A DNA stretch of 64,000 bases from DASYTH01 sp035762905 (GTDB lineage Bacteria; Actinomycetota; Actinomycetes; Mycobacteriales; Pseudonocardiaceae), in the NCBI RefSeq assembly GCF_035762905.1, contig NZ_DASUCC010000109.1:62001-126000 (forward strand). The letters run 5' to 3'. Position numbers and translations under genes: made by a program. Shown here in pieces: positions 1 through 8,636 of the stretch (position 1 is its first letter; each line of letters starts with the position of its first letter). The notes under the pieces were generated by a model, which saw nothing but the letters and a program-made list of their open reading frames with translations, did not search any database and was not told the origin of the DNA.

Positions 1-3000
1 GTTGCCGCCGACCTGGGTGGCTATGGCGTCGGGCCGTGGAACACGGGGGTGGCCGCGCCGAACCCGGCCGCCGTGTCCCCGCTCACCGTGGCGGCCGGCA
101 CTGTGGAGCGCCGAACCAACCCGCTCGGCGTCGACAGCGCCCGGCCGCGGTTCGGTTGGCGGCTCGGCTCGGCGGCGGCACAGCAGCGGCAGGCCGCCTA
201 CCAGGTGACGGTGTCGACCAGTGCCGCCAACACCGGCGACGTCTGGGACAGCGGCCGGGTCTCGTCGGGCCAGCAGGTCGACGTGGTCCACGGTGGCGGC
301 GCGCTCGCCTCGCTCACCCGGTACTTCTGGCGGGTGCGGATCTGGGACGGTCAGGGTCGGGTCAGCGGGTGGAGCGCCACGCAGAGCTTCGAGACCGGGC
401 TGCTCGCTCCGGCGGCCGAGTGGGTCGGCGACTTCATCGGTCAGGCCGCGGTGGCGCCGGACCTCGGCGGGGCGAGCTGGATCTGGTACCCCGAGGGCGA
501 TCCGGTCGCCGGCGTGCCGGCCGCCAGCCGGTTCTTCCGGCGCACCCTCGACCTCGCCGCGGCCCCGGCCGGCGCGACCCTGGTCGTCACCGGGGACGAC
601 ACGGCCGACGTGTGGGTCAACGGCGTCGCGGTCAGCACCTCGCCACGGGTGACCGACTCCTGGAGGCGGGCGACCGTGCTCGACCTGACCGGGCGGCTGG
701 TCGCGGGCCGCAACGTGATCGCGATGCGGGCCGAGAACACGACCCAGTCACCGGCGGGACTCATCGGCAAGTTGGCGCTCCATAATGGACAGACGATCAT
801 CACCGATGCCGGGTGGAAGGCGAACCAGGGCGCCCCGGATGGCTGGCAGCGGAACGGTTTCGACGACAGCGCGTGGCCGGCTGCGCGGGCGCTGGCGTCC
901 TACGGTTCCGGCCCATGGGCCTCGAACGTCGCGGTCAGCCAGCCGTCTCCGTTGCTGCGCAAGGGGTTCACCGTCAGCAAGCCGGTCGCGAGCGCGCGGC
1001 TGCTCACCACGGCACTTGGCCTGCACGAGACCCGGCTCAACGGTGCGCGAGTCGGCGCGGACGTGCTGGCACCGGGCTGGACGGACTACACGAAACGCTT
1101 GCAGTACAAGGTGTTCGATGTGACCGGGCAGGTCCGGCCTGGCGTCAACGCACTGGGCGCCTGGCTCGGCAACGGCTGGTACTCAGGCAGCATCGGCATG
1201 GCCGGCAACCAGCGCTACGGGACCCAGCCGTGGTACTCGGCGCAGCTGCGGATCACCTTCACCGACGGCACGAGCACCGTGATCCGGACCGACGGAAGCT
1301 GGAAGGCCGCCACCGGCCCGATCCGCTCCGACGACCTCTACCACGGCGAGACCTACGACGCCCGGCTCGCGGTGGCCGGCTGGGACGGCCCGACGTTCAA
1401 CGACGGCACGTGGTCGAACGCGGTGGTGCGCACCGCGGCCAAGCCGACCCTGGTGTCTCAGGTGGACAACGGGGTCACCGTCCAGCAGGAGTTCCGGCCG
1501 GTGGCGATCACCCAGCCGCGGCCCGGTGTGTGGATCTTCGACCTGGGCCAGAACTTCACCGGCTGGAACCGGCTCGCGGTGTCCGGACCGGCGGGCACGA
1601 CGGTCACGATGCGGCACGCCGAGGTGCTCAACCCGGACGGCACGATCTACACCGCCAACCTGCGTGCGGCCCAGGTGACCGACCGGTTCACCCTGGCCGG
1701 CACGGGCGGCGTCGAGAGCTACGAGCCGCGCTTCACGGTGCACGGCTACCGCTACGTCGAGGTGACCGGGCTGCCGGCCGGCATGACGCCGACCACCGGC
1801 ATGGTCACCGGCCGCGCCGCATGGACCAACGGCGCCCAGACCGGGACGCTGACCACCTCCAACGCGCTGGTGAACCAGTTGCAGCACAACATCCTGTGGG
1901 GCGAGCGGTCGAACATGCTGTCCATCCCGACCGACTGCCCGCAGCGCGACGAGCGGCTGGGCTGGACCGGCGACATCGCGATCTTCGCCGGCACCGCCAC
2001 GTTCAACGCCGACGTGCACGGCTTCCTCGACAAGTTCACCGACGACCTGGTCGACGCCCAGCACGCCGACGGCGCCTTCACCGACGTCGCGCCCGGCGTG
2101 CTCGGCGGGGCGGGCAAGGCCGGGTGGGGCGACGCGGGCGTGATCGTGCCCTACACCCTGTGGCAGCGCTACGGCGACACCAGGGTGATCGACGAGCACT
2201 TCACCGCCATGACCCGATGGGTCGACTACCTGCGCGCCACCGCCGGCACCGACCTGATCCGCAACCGGGAGACTTACGGCGACTGGCTCAACGTCAACGA
2301 CAACACCGCGCAGGACCTGATCTCCACGGCGTTCTTCGGCTGGTCGGCCCGGCTGGTCGCGCGCATGGCCGCCGCCACCGGCCGCACCGCGGCGGCCACG
2401 TCGTACGGCCAGCTCGCCGACCAGGTGGCAGCGGCGTTCACCAACCGCTTCGTCGCCACCGACGGCACGGTCGGCGCCAACACACAGACCGGTTACGTAC
2501 TGGCGCTCGCGTTCGGGCTGTTGCCGCCCAACCGGATCCGGCCCGCCGCCGACCGGCTCGCGGCGAAGGTCACCGCCACCGGCGGGCACCTCTCGGTCGG
2601 GTTCCTCGGGGTGGAGAACCTGCTGCCGGTCCTGGCCGACAACGGCCATGTCGACACGGCCTACCAGATCCTCCTGCAGCCCGACTTTCCCGGCTGGGGC
2701 TACATGCACAGCCGAGGCGCCACAACGGTATGGGAGCGCTGGGACGGCATCCGCCCGGACGGATCGTTCAACGACCCGGGGATGAACTCGTTCAACCACT
2801 ACGGGTTCGGCTCGGTCGGCGACTTCCTCTACCGGCAGATCGGCGGCTTGGCCCCGGCCAGCCCCGGCTACGCGGCACTGCTCATCGCGCCCCGCCCGGG
2901 AGCAGGCCTGACGTCCGCCCGGTCCACCTACCTGACCCCCTTCGGCACGGCGATCAGCGAATGGTCCAGCTCGGCCGGCGTCCTCACCCTGCGGGTCACG

Positions 3001-3141
3001 GTCCCCGCCGGCACGTCCGCGACGGTCCGGGTTCCGACCCCGCGCCCGGATGTGGTCACCTATCCCGCCGAAGCGGTTCCGTCGAGTCCCGGCACCTTCC
3101 ACCTCCCGGCCGGCTCCTATGTGTTCACCGCACCCGCGTGA
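1..3141 (+). CDS. Alpha-L-rhamnosidase, GH78 (5' truncated by window edge)
   Basis: The enzyme should release terminal alpha-L-rhamnose from plant or microbial glycans, probably outside the cell. The frame is open from base 1, so the gene begins upstream and the GTG at 49 is internal. The first visible residues (YGVGPW) resemble a second copy of the motif near base 900 (YGSGPW), which suggests the end of a preceding carbohydrate-binding domain. The layout fits GH78: an N-terminal beta-sandwich, a rhamnosidase-N region, a concanavalin-like region, an (alpha/alpha)6 barrel and a C-terminal beta domain. The hallmark DCPQRDERLGWTGD lies near base 1935 and carries the conserved acidic residues of the family. 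The segment TVWERWDG near base 2730 holds the second catalytic Glu. No export signal can be judged because the start is missing. Confidence 0.93.
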   Translation, partial: VAADLGGYGVGPWNTGVAAPNPAAVSPLTVAAGTVERRTNPLGVDSARPRFGWRLGSAAAQQRQAAYQVTVSTSAANTGDVWDSGRVSSGQQVDVVHGGGALASLTRYFWRVRIWDGQGRVSGWSATQSFETGLLAPAAEWVGDFIGQAAVAPDLGGASWIWYPEGDPVAGVPAASRFFRRTLDLAAAPAGATLVVTGDDTADVWVNGVAVSTSPRVTDSWRRATVLDLTGRLVAGRNVIAMRAENTTQSPAGLIGKLALHNGQTIITDAGWKANQGAPDGWQRNGFDDSAWPAARALASYGSGPWASNVAVSQPSPLLRKGFTVSKPVASARLLTTALGLHETRLNGARVGADVLAPGWTDYTKRLQYKVFDVTGQVRPGVNALGAWLGNGWYSGSIGMAGNQRYGTQPWYSAQLRITFTDGTSTVIRTDGSWKAATGPIRSDDLYHGETYDARLAVAGWDGPTFNDGTWSNAVVRTAAKPTLVSQVDNGVTVQQEFRPVAITQPRPGVWIFDLGQNFTGWNRLAVSGPAGTTVTMRHAEVLNPDGTIYTANLRAAQVTDRFTLAGTGGVESYEPRFTVHGYRYVEVTGLPAGMTPTTGMVTGRAAWTNGAQTGTLTTSNALVNQLQHNILWGERSNMLSIPTDCPQRDERLGWTGDIAIFAGTATFNADVHGFLDKFTDDLVDAQHADGAFTDVAPGVLGGAGKAGWGDAGVIVPYTLWQRYGDTRVIDEHFTAMTRWVDYLRATAGTDLIRNRETYGDWLNVNDNTAQDLISTAFFGWSARLVARMAAATGRTAAATSYGQLADQVAAAFTNRFVATDGTVGANTQTGYVLALAFGLLPPNRIRPAADRLAAKVTATGGHLSVGFLGVENLLPVLADNGHVDTAYQILLQPDFPGWGYMHSRGATTVWERWDGIRPDGSFNDPGMNSFNHYGFGSVGDFLYRQIGGLAPASPGYAALLIAPRPGAGLTSARSTYLTPFGTAISEWSSSAGVLTLRVTVPAGTSATVRVPTPRPDVVTYPAEAVPSSPGTFHLPAGSYVFTAPA

Positions 3142-3390
3142 GCGGAGTGTCAATGGCTGTCGACAAGAACGTTCGCGACATGCTCGACGAACGCCATTAC
3201 GGACGGCAATATTCTGGCTGTGCAAGCAGTCCTCTCGTTCACCGAACGCACCACCGGGGCCACGAGAGAGGCGCATTGGTGCGCCTTCTGGACATTGGCT
3301 GACGACGGCACCGTCACGATCGACAACGCATACTTCGATCCGGCCGATTGGCCCGGGGTTCCAGTGGCCGGCGACGTCGACCCGAGCTGA
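3142..3390 (+). pseudogene. Remnant of an NTF2/SnoaL-like small protein
   Basis: In the frame that follows the rhamnosidase stop there are about 80 open codons ending at a TGA at 3388. The last 50 or so (for example REAHWCAFWTLADDGTVTI and NAYFDPADWPG) have the look of the C-terminal strands of an NTF2/SnoaL-fold protein. The frame has no plausible start codon or ribosome site, and the N-terminal helices expected for the roughly 130-residue family are absent. I read it as a decayed 3' end. The family assignment is by eye only. No other gene is visible in the 408-base gap before the lipoprotein gene. Confidence 0.35.
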
Positions 3391-3437
3391 GCCGCGGCCG
3401 TCCGTCTGGGGGGCAAACGTACTTAGGTAGTCACCGG

Positions 3438-3451
3438 TATCCCTAGGGGTA
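3438..3451. promoter_or_regulatory. CsoR-like palindrome upstream of lipoprotein/b561 pair
   Basis: TATCCCTAGGGGTA is a 14-base near-palindrome with one mismatched pair, about 100 bases upstream of the lipoprotein start. C-rich/G-rich palindromes ending in TA resemble operators of copper-sensing CsoR repressors. No csoR gene is in the window, so the regulator is inferred from sequence resemblance only. Confidence 0.3.
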
Positions 3452-3549
3452 ACGGGGATGAGTACCCAGGATCTGGGAGTTTTGGTTGCCATTGAACCTT
3501 TCCGGCGGACCCGCGTAATACCCGGCAGACGACCGAAGGACGGGAGACG

Positions 3550-4029
3550 ATGACAAAACGAGACCGCATATTGGCAATGCTCGGTGCGCTGGTGCTGGCA
3601 GGGGCGTCCGCGTGCGGCGGTGACGACGCCAGCAGTGGCTCCGGCTCGGCCGGCTCTGGTGGTAGTTCCGGCGACGGCGGGATGACCGTCTCGATTGCCG
3701 AGCCAGCCGACGGGTCATCGGTCCAGATGCCGTTCCAGGTAAAGGTGGACTCGAGCGTCGAGTTGGGACCGACAGAGTCCGGTAAGCACCACGTGCACCT
3801 CTTCTTCGATGGTGACGACAAGAAGTACGAGGTCGTCGAGTCGGACACCGTGGAGGTGACCTCGTCGTCGAAGTCAGCGGCGGGGCTGTCGTCCGGCCAG
3901 CATGAGATGAGCATCTCCCTGCGCAACGCCGACCATTCGCCGGCCGGTGCCGAGACCAAGATCATGGTCGAGATCGGTGGTTCCGGCGGCCAGCCGCAGC
4001 AGCCGACGAGCGGTGGCGATGGCTACTAA
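3550..4029 (+). CDS. Secreted lipoprotein with DUF4399-like domain
   Basis: This is a 159-residue protein. It has a basic N-terminus, a hydrophobic stretch and a lipobox-like ASAC around residue 21, which suggests lipid anchoring outside the membrane. A Ser/Gly linker (residues 27-45) follows, and then a small beta domain. The segments HHVHLFFDG and LSSGQHEMSISLRNADHSP resemble the DUF4399 family, whose function is unknown. A GGGAG ribosome site precedes the ATG. The gene overlaps the next one, a cytochrome b561-like protein, by 11 bases, so the pair is probably translationally coupled and may act together at the outer face of the membrane. The His-rich HHVH could bind metal, but that is speculation. 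Confidence 0.8.
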   Translation: MTKRDRILAMLGALVLAGASACGGDDASSGSGSAGSGGSSGDGGMTVSIAEPADGSSVQMPFQVKVDSSVELGPTESGKHHVHLFFDGDDKKYEVVESDTVEVTSSSKSAAGLSSGQHEMSISLRNADHSPAGAETKIMVEIGGSGGQPQQPTSGGDGY

Positions 4030-4729
4030 ACGGTCGGGTCGGGTGGCACCAGAGATCGTCAGACGTAACAACGCCAGAACCCGTTGGTTCCACGCGGGCG
4101 TGTACCTGACCGTCTTTGTGTTGCTGTTCACCGGCTGGTGGCTCACGCTGGGCGAAGAAGGCGAGCCCAGCGTGCTGTCGGAGTTGTTCAGCCTCCCCGA
4201 TACCGAGTTACACACCTATGTCGGGTGGGCATTCGCCGGTCTCGCCGCAGTGGGTGTCGTGCTCGGCTGGCGCGCGGCGCGGACCCTGCTGGTCGACTCG
4301 GTGCGGTTTCGGCGCTCGGACCTGCGCTGGTTCGGGCGCTGGCCGGCAGCGGTGTTCACCGGGCGGTTCGGCCGGCACGATGGCCATTTCGATCCCGGTC
4401 AGCGGATCATGAACCTGATCCTCGTCACGTTGCTGCTGGCGCTGATCGTCAGCGGGATCGGACTGGTGACCGTGTCCGGCGGGCCGGTGTTCGTGCTGTA
4501 CAACGGAATCCACCGTTGGTCGACGTATCTGCTCACGCCGGCGTTGGCCGGTCACATCATCGTCGCCGCGGGTGTGCTTCCCGGTTACTTCGGCGCCTGG
4601 CGCGCCATGCACCTGGGAGGACGGCTGCGTACCACGGTGGCCGAGCGGCTGTGGCCGGCGTGGCTGGAACGCCAGCAGCGCACGGCGGAGCCACCGATGC
4701 TCACCGAGTCCGACCGCAGGCCTCGGTGA
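4019..4729 (+). CDS. Cytochrome b561-like di-heme membrane protein
   Basis: This is a 236-residue integral membrane protein with four evident transmembrane segments. Histidines are placed as in cytochrome b561 and hydrogenase/formate-dehydrogenase b-type subunits: RWFHAGVY in helix 1, LHTYVGW in helix 2, and the pair in GIHRWSTYL...AGHIIV towards the end. It should carry heme b and move electrons between the quinone pool and an external partner. The start at ATG 4019 is chosen because it lies inside the end of the lipoprotein gene and leads directly into helix 1; a longer frame exists but codes for an Arg/Ser-rich shadow. The adjacent lipoprotein is the likeliest partner. Confidence 0.85.
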   Translation: MATKRSGRVAPEIVRRNNARTRWFHAGVYLTVFVLLFTGWWLTLGEEGEPSVLSELFSLPDTELHTYVGWAFAGLAAVGVVLGWRAARTLLVDSVRFRRSDLRWFGRWPAAVFTGRFGRHDGHFDPGQRIMNLILVTLLLALIVSGIGLVTVSGGPVFVLYNGIHRWSTYLLTPALAGHIIVAAGVLPGYFGAWRAMHLGGRLRTTVAERLWPAWLERQQRTAEPPMLTESDRRPR

Positions 4730-4762
4730 CGTGGAGGCGGATGGCGGCTTGATCGTGGCGGG

Positions 4763-4805
4763 CCGTGGTTGGACGTCTGGCGCAAGACCGGACATCCAAC
4801 CGCGG
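4763..4805. terminator. Bidirectional hairpin terminator
   Basis: An 11-bp inverted repeat (CCGTGGTTGGA with TCCAACCGCGG, one G-T wobble) surrounds a 21-base loop. It sits between the 3' ends of the convergent cytochrome b561 and YbjN-like genes, where a shared terminator would be expected. There is no T-run, as is common in actinomycetes. Confidence 0.6.
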
Positions 4806-4860
4806 CCGGCCACGCGCCGCCGCTACAGCCAGCACGTGCGAGACCAGCTCGGCTGTCCGA

Positions 4861-5253
4861 TCAGAACTGGTCGGCTCCGGTCAGGTCGCGCTCGAAGGCA
4901 TCCGCGTGCGCGGCGACCAGCAAGAGCGGGCGCTCGAACTCCTCCTGGATACTGAGGTCCGCCAACGGCACGGCGTGCTTGACCAACGCGACGCCGTCCA
5001 CCACCGCGGCGCCACCGACCATGACCGTTCCCGCGAGTTCGAGCAGGCGCCGCAAGTCGACCTTGTCCGCCCACCCCACCGGCGAGGAGATCTCGATCAA
5101 CTCTGCCCCATCCGGACCGCGCACGTGGTGCACCGACACCTGCTGAGTCCGGTCACCCTCGGTGTCCAACCGGAAACGCAGCCAGGCGTCGCTTTCCTCC
5201 AACACCTCATACCGCAGCCGAACATAGTTGATCACGTCGAGCCAGATGCTCAC
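4861..5253 (-). CDS. YbjN domain-containing protein
   Basis: This is a 130-residue cytoplasmic protein. The GTG start at 5253 follows a GGGAGGGAG ribosome site; a longer open frame upstream looks non-coding. The mix of strands and helices and the final helix (EFERPLLLVAAHADAFERDL) resemble YbjN proteins, which share the type III secretion chaperone fold and are usually of unknown function. It lies 228 bases downstream of the sigma-54-associated operon on the same strand, and nothing shows whether it is co-transcribed. Confidence 0.65.
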   Translation of the reverse strand: MSIWLDVINYVRLRYEVLEESDAWLRFRLDTEGDRTQQVSVHHVRGPDGAELIEISSPVGWADKVDLRRLLELAGTVMVGGAAVVDGVALVKHAVPLADLSIQEEFERPLLLVAAHADAFERDLTGADQF

Positions 5254-5481
5254 CTCGTCTCCCTCCCGCCGCCGACCCACGCGCACGGCCTCCTCACGTG
5301 AGGGGGCGTCTCGGCGCAGAACTCCAGCTCCGGTTCTCCTGTCCACCTTAGAAGCATCGTGGATCGACGCCGGACGCAACGCCGCTCATCGCCGCCGAGC
5401 GCGCAGACACCCCAGCTCGCCCTGGCGCGCAGCGCGGACGGTGATCTCGCGCCGCGGATGGTGGTCGGGGTCTACCCGTGT

Positions 5482-6237
5482 TCACGCGCCGGCGGATACC
5501 ACGTCATCGGCTCTCAGGTTCAGGAGGGTGGCGATGGTCCCGCCGGTGATCCGCCGTTGCACGGCGGGCGGCAGGCCCAGTTTGGCGATCTTCACGAGCT
5601 CCACGCCGGGATGCAGCAGCGGACCGTCCGAGCCGAAGATCAGTTTCTCCGGGGCTCGCCGGGCCGCGTCGGCCAGCGCGTCGAAGTACCGGACTCCGCT
5701 GGTGTCGGCGTAGACGTTGGGGTGGCGGATGAGCTGATCGATGACGGCCAGGAAGGTCATCCAGTCGTCGCGGAACCCGCCGAGGTGCGGCACGATGAAG
5801 GTCACCTCGGGGTACTGCCCGGCCAGCATCTCGCTGCGGGCGGTGTTGCCGAAGATGTCGAACAGCACCGGCAGCCCGTACCGGCCGGCGAGCGCGCAGG
5901 TCTTCCGGGACGGGTACGCCTCGGCGCCGTGCACCTTGATGCCGCGGAAACCGTGCACCTCCACGGCCCGCCCGATGATCCGGTCGAGCCCGCCGGCGTC
6001 GCGCTGCGGGTGCAGCGCGCAGAAGCCGGTGAGCCGGTCGGGCATCCGCGCGACGATCCGGGCCAGCCGCTCGTTGGCCGCCGGATAGTCGTCGTTGAAC
6101 ACCGGGAACACGATCGTGTGGCCGATGCCGGCTTCCTCGGCGCGGCTCAGGTAGGCGTCGAGTGCGGCCTCGGTGTCCCAGGGGCCGGTGAGGCCGTCGC
6201 CGAACCCGGCGTGGCAGTGTGCGTCGATCACCCTCAT
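5482..6237 (-). CDS. Amidohydrolase-2 family metal-dependent hydrolase
   Basis: A TIM-barrel hydrolase of 251 residues. It begins MRVIDAHCHAG, whose HCH pair is the first metal site of the amidohydrolase-2 family. It continues with FRGIKVHG, a conserved His in IVPHLGG, and the closing Asp in LIFGSDGPL. Members decarboxylate or hydrolyse small cyclic or aromatic substrates; the substrate here is unknown. The ATG overlaps the stop of the M20 peptidase gene (ATGA), which places it last in the seven-gene operon that begins at 13475. Its presence suggests that the pathway ends in processing of a small molecule or a modified amino-acid derivative. Confidence 0.88.
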   Translation of the reverse strand: MRVIDAHCHAGFGDGLTGPWDTEAALDAYLSRAEEAGIGHTIVFPVFNDDYPAANERLARIVARMPDRLTGFCALHPQRDAGGLDRIIGRAVEVHGFRGIKVHGAEAYPSRKTCALAGRYGLPVLFDIFGNTARSEMLAGQYPEVTFIVPHLGGFRDDWMTFLAVIDQLIRHPNVYADTSGVRYFDALADAARRAPEKLIFGSDGPLLHPGVELVKIAKLGLPPAVQRRITGGTIATLLNLRADDVVSAGA

Positions 6238-7553
6238 CGGGCCCTCCCGAGCCGGTTGACCAGATCCGCGATCGTGTGTGCGGCGCGGTGCATCCGGTCC
6301 AGGTCGACGTGTTCGTCCACGCTGTGCGCGTTCTCCCCGTGCCGGGCGAACCCGAGCGGCACGACCGCGGCCGCCGGGATCGCCTTGGCGAGCAGCGACA
6401 CGGCCGGGATGCTGCCGCCGCTGCGGATCAGGGTGGGCGGCGCGCCCCAGGTCCGCCGCACGGCGGCCGCGGCGGCGCGGACCCCGGGGTGCGTCAGGCT
6501 GTCCAGCGCCCACGGCTCGACCAGCACGAGAGGTTCGAACTCCAACCGGGTGCCGGCGGGGGCGAGCGCGGCCAGGTGCTCGGCGACGAGCCGCCCGATC
6601 CGAGCCGGATGCTGGTCGGGAACCAGCCTGATGTTGAGCAGGGCGCTGGCCCGCGCCGGGATCACGTGCCCGGGCCCCGGCCGGCATCCCCCGGAGCACA
6701 GGGCGGTCACCACGACGGCGGGCCTGGTGGTGACCCGTTGGGTCGGGGTCCGCCCTGGTTCGCCCCAGCCATCGTGGGCCACCGCGGCGAGCCGGGCCTC
6801 GTGGTCGGCCACCCTGATCGGCCGCGGGGCCCGGATTCCGTGGTAGAAGCCGGGAACCGTCACCCGGCCGTCCGGGTGGTGCAGCGCGGCGACCAGCATC
6901 GCCAGCGCCTGCGCCGGGTTGGGTGCCGCGCCGCCGAACCGCCCGGCGTGCAGGGGCCGCCCGGACCCGGTCACGGTCAGCCTCGCGGTGAGCTCACCAC
7001 GCAGCGAGCAGGTCAGCGCCGGATGGCCGGTCACGTCGGCCTCGGTGTCGCACACCAGCACCAGGTCGACATCCCGCAGCCAGGCGCGCAGCGAGCGCAG
7101 GGTGCGCGGCAGGTTCGGGCTGCCGATCTCCTCCTCGCCCTCGTACAGGAACTTGAGGTTCACCCGGCGCCCGGCGGCGGACAGCTCGCGGACCGCGTGC
7201 AGCCCGGCGACCACCGGGCCCTTGTCGTCGCTGGTGCCCCGGCCCCACAGGGTCCGGCCGATCCGTACGGCGGCGTACGGCGGCACCGACCACGACCCGG
7301 GCGGACCGGCCGGGACCACGTCGTAGTGACCGTAGATCAACACGGTGGGGGCGCCGGGCAGGCCCCGGCGCTGAGCCGTCACGACCGGCGCGGAACCGTT
7401 GGCGGGCAACGGGACGAGCGTGGCGCCGAGGCCGGCGAGCTGGGTGGCGAGCCAGGCCGACGCGCGGCGCAGGGCCGGTTCGGCCCCCCGCCCCGCACTG
7501 ACCGTGGGCAGCCGCTGCAGCTCGGCCAGATCCCCGGCGAGACCCGTGATCAT
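6234..7553 (-). CDS. M20 family metallopeptidase / amidohydrolase
   Basis: A 439-residue di-zinc hydrolase of the ArgE/DapE/CPG2 (M20) family, which cleaves amide bonds of N-acyl amino acids or dipeptides. The metal-ligand motifs are visible in order: GHYDVVP, GRGTSDDKG, EGEEEIGS (catalytic Glu followed by metal Glu), CDTEAD and the C-terminal HGENAHSVDE. A lid or dimerisation domain sits between the last two. There is no signal peptide, so it should be cytoplasmic. ATGA overlaps at both ends lock it between the PLP enzyme and the amidohydrolase in the sigma-54-linked operon. The natural substrate could be a peptide or amide made by the upstream enzymes; this is inference. Confidence 0.92.
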   Translation of the reverse strand: MITGLAGDLAELQRLPTVSAGRGAEPALRRASAWLATQLAGLGATLVPLPANGSAPVVTAQRRGLPGAPTVLIYGHYDVVPAGPPGSWSVPPYAAVRIGRTLWGRGTSDDKGPVVAGLHAVRELSAAGRRVNLKFLYEGEEEIGSPNLPRTLRSLRAWLRDVDLVLVCDTEADVTGHPALTCSLRGELTARLTVTGSGRPLHAGRFGGAAPNPAQALAMLVAALHHPDGRVTVPGFYHGIRAPRPIRVADHEARLAAVAHDGWGEPGRTPTQRVTTRPAVVVTALCSGGCRPGPGHVIPARASALLNIRLVPDQHPARIGRLVAEHLAALAPAGTRLEFEPLVLVEPWALDSLTHPGVRAAAAAVRRTWGAPPTLIRSGGSIPAVSLLAKAIPAAAVVPLGFARHGENAHSVDEHVDLDRMHRAAHTIADLVNRLGRAR

Positions 7554-8635
7554 GACGCCCGCCCTTCCCCGAGTCGGACTCCGCCCAGCACGTCGGCGAG
7601 CGTCCGCACCGCGCGGTCGACCATCGCGGCGCTGTGGTCGGCCGTGATCAGGAACGCGATGCCGATCCCCGGCCGGCACCGGCGGTGCACCAGTACCGAG
7701 CGGATTCCCTTGCGCAGCAAGGATTCGTGCACCGCCTGGGCGTTCCCGGCCAGCACCGGCACGGTTTGTGTCGGCCACCGGCCCCCGTCCGGGGCAGGTA
7801 GCCCGTAGGTCCGGCACAACGACCGGAACCGCTGCACCAGCGCCGCCACCTGGTGCCGGCGCCGTGTCGCGTCGAGGGACTCGGTGGCGAGCGCGCCGGC
7901 CAGTGCCGCCCTGGCCGCCGCCGAGGGGCCGCCGGCGTGGATCCGGGACGGCCCGGTGCGCCGCACCTGCGCCACCAGCCGGGCCGGTCCGGTCACCACG
8001 GCCAGCGGCGCCCCCAACGCCTTCGCCGCGGACGCCACCAGCACCACCGGTGCGGCGGCCGGCAGGCCGAGCCAGGCCGCGGTCCCCCCGCCGCCGTGTC
8101 CGTACGGCCGGCCGCGGGTGGGCCGCGCCCCGGCAAGGCCGACCGCCTGCGTGTCATCCACCACGATCACCCCTCGTCTCGGCGCGACCGCCTCGAGCAG
8201 CCGGTCCAGCGGGGCGAGCCGGCCGCAGCCGGAGCACAGACCGTCCACGAGCAACACCACCCGCCCTCGCCTCGGCACCGCCGCGACCACATCGCAGACG
8301 TGGCCCGGGTCGAAGTGCCGGACCACGGTGGCGGTGACTCCGTTGGCCCGCAACGCGATCCGGCCTATCGGGTAGGCGACCTCGTCTACCAGGACGGTCA
8401 CCGGCCCGGCGGTCAGCACCGACCACACGTCCACCATCGCGTGCAGAGTGGAGGTCTCCAGCACGCCGGCCGCCCGGCCGGTGCGCCGGGCGAGTTCCGC
8501 GGCCAGGCACATGGCCTGCCGCGGCTCGCCGAGCACCGCCGGCCGTCCGGTGGTCAGCCGCCGCCACGGCCGCAGCGCGGCGTGGTCGTGGCGGTAACCG
8601 AGGTAGTCGCTCGCCGTGAAGTCCAGACCTGCCAC
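7550..8635 (-). CDS. PLP-dependent aminotransferase/acyltransferase, AONS-like
   Basis: A 361-residue fold-type I PLP enzyme. LDFTASDYLGY at the N-terminus matches the FTSNDYLG signature of the alpha-oxoamine synthases (8-amino-7-oxononanoate synthase, KBL, serine palmitoyltransferase). VIVVDDTQAVGLAG occupies the place of the PLP-pyridine Asp motif, and ASAAKALGAPL holds the Schiff-base Lys. The usual His of DEAHxxG is replaced by Gln, and the protein is about 30 residues shorter than typical AONS, so the reaction may differ. The GTG start lies one base after the stop of the preceding gene, and the stop overlaps the M20 gene. No biotin genes are nearby, which argues against biotin synthesis. 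Confidence 0.85.
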   Translation of the reverse strand: MAGLDFTASDYLGYRHDHAALRPWRRLTTGRPAVLGEPRQAMCLAAELARRTGRAAGVLETSTLHAMVDVWSVLTAGPVTVLVDEVAYPIGRIALRANGVTATVVRHFDPGHVCDVVAAVPRRGRVVLLVDGLCSGCGRLAPLDRLLEAVAPRRGVIVVDDTQAVGLAGARPTRGRPYGHGGGGTAAWLGLPAAAPVVLVASAAKALGAPLAVVTGPARLVAQVRRTGPSRIHAGGPSAAARAALAGALATESLDATRRRHQVAALVQRFRSLCRTYGLPAPDGGRWPTQTVPVLAGNAQAVHESLLRKGIRSVLVHRRCRPGIGIAFLITADHSAAMVDRAVRTLADVLGGVRLGEGRAS

Positions 8636-8636
8636 G

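Noticed and set aside
813..3302. 829-codon open frame overlapping the rhamnosidase on the same strand
   Set aside because: Arg/Gly/His-rich with no motif; it is an out-of-frame shadow in GC-rich DNA, while the overlapping frame codes a clear GH78 enzyme.
1183..3492. 769-codon minus-strand frame opposite the rhamnosidase
   Set aside because: Composition is that of an antisense shadow (Val/Gly/Arg repeats) and it shows no family features.
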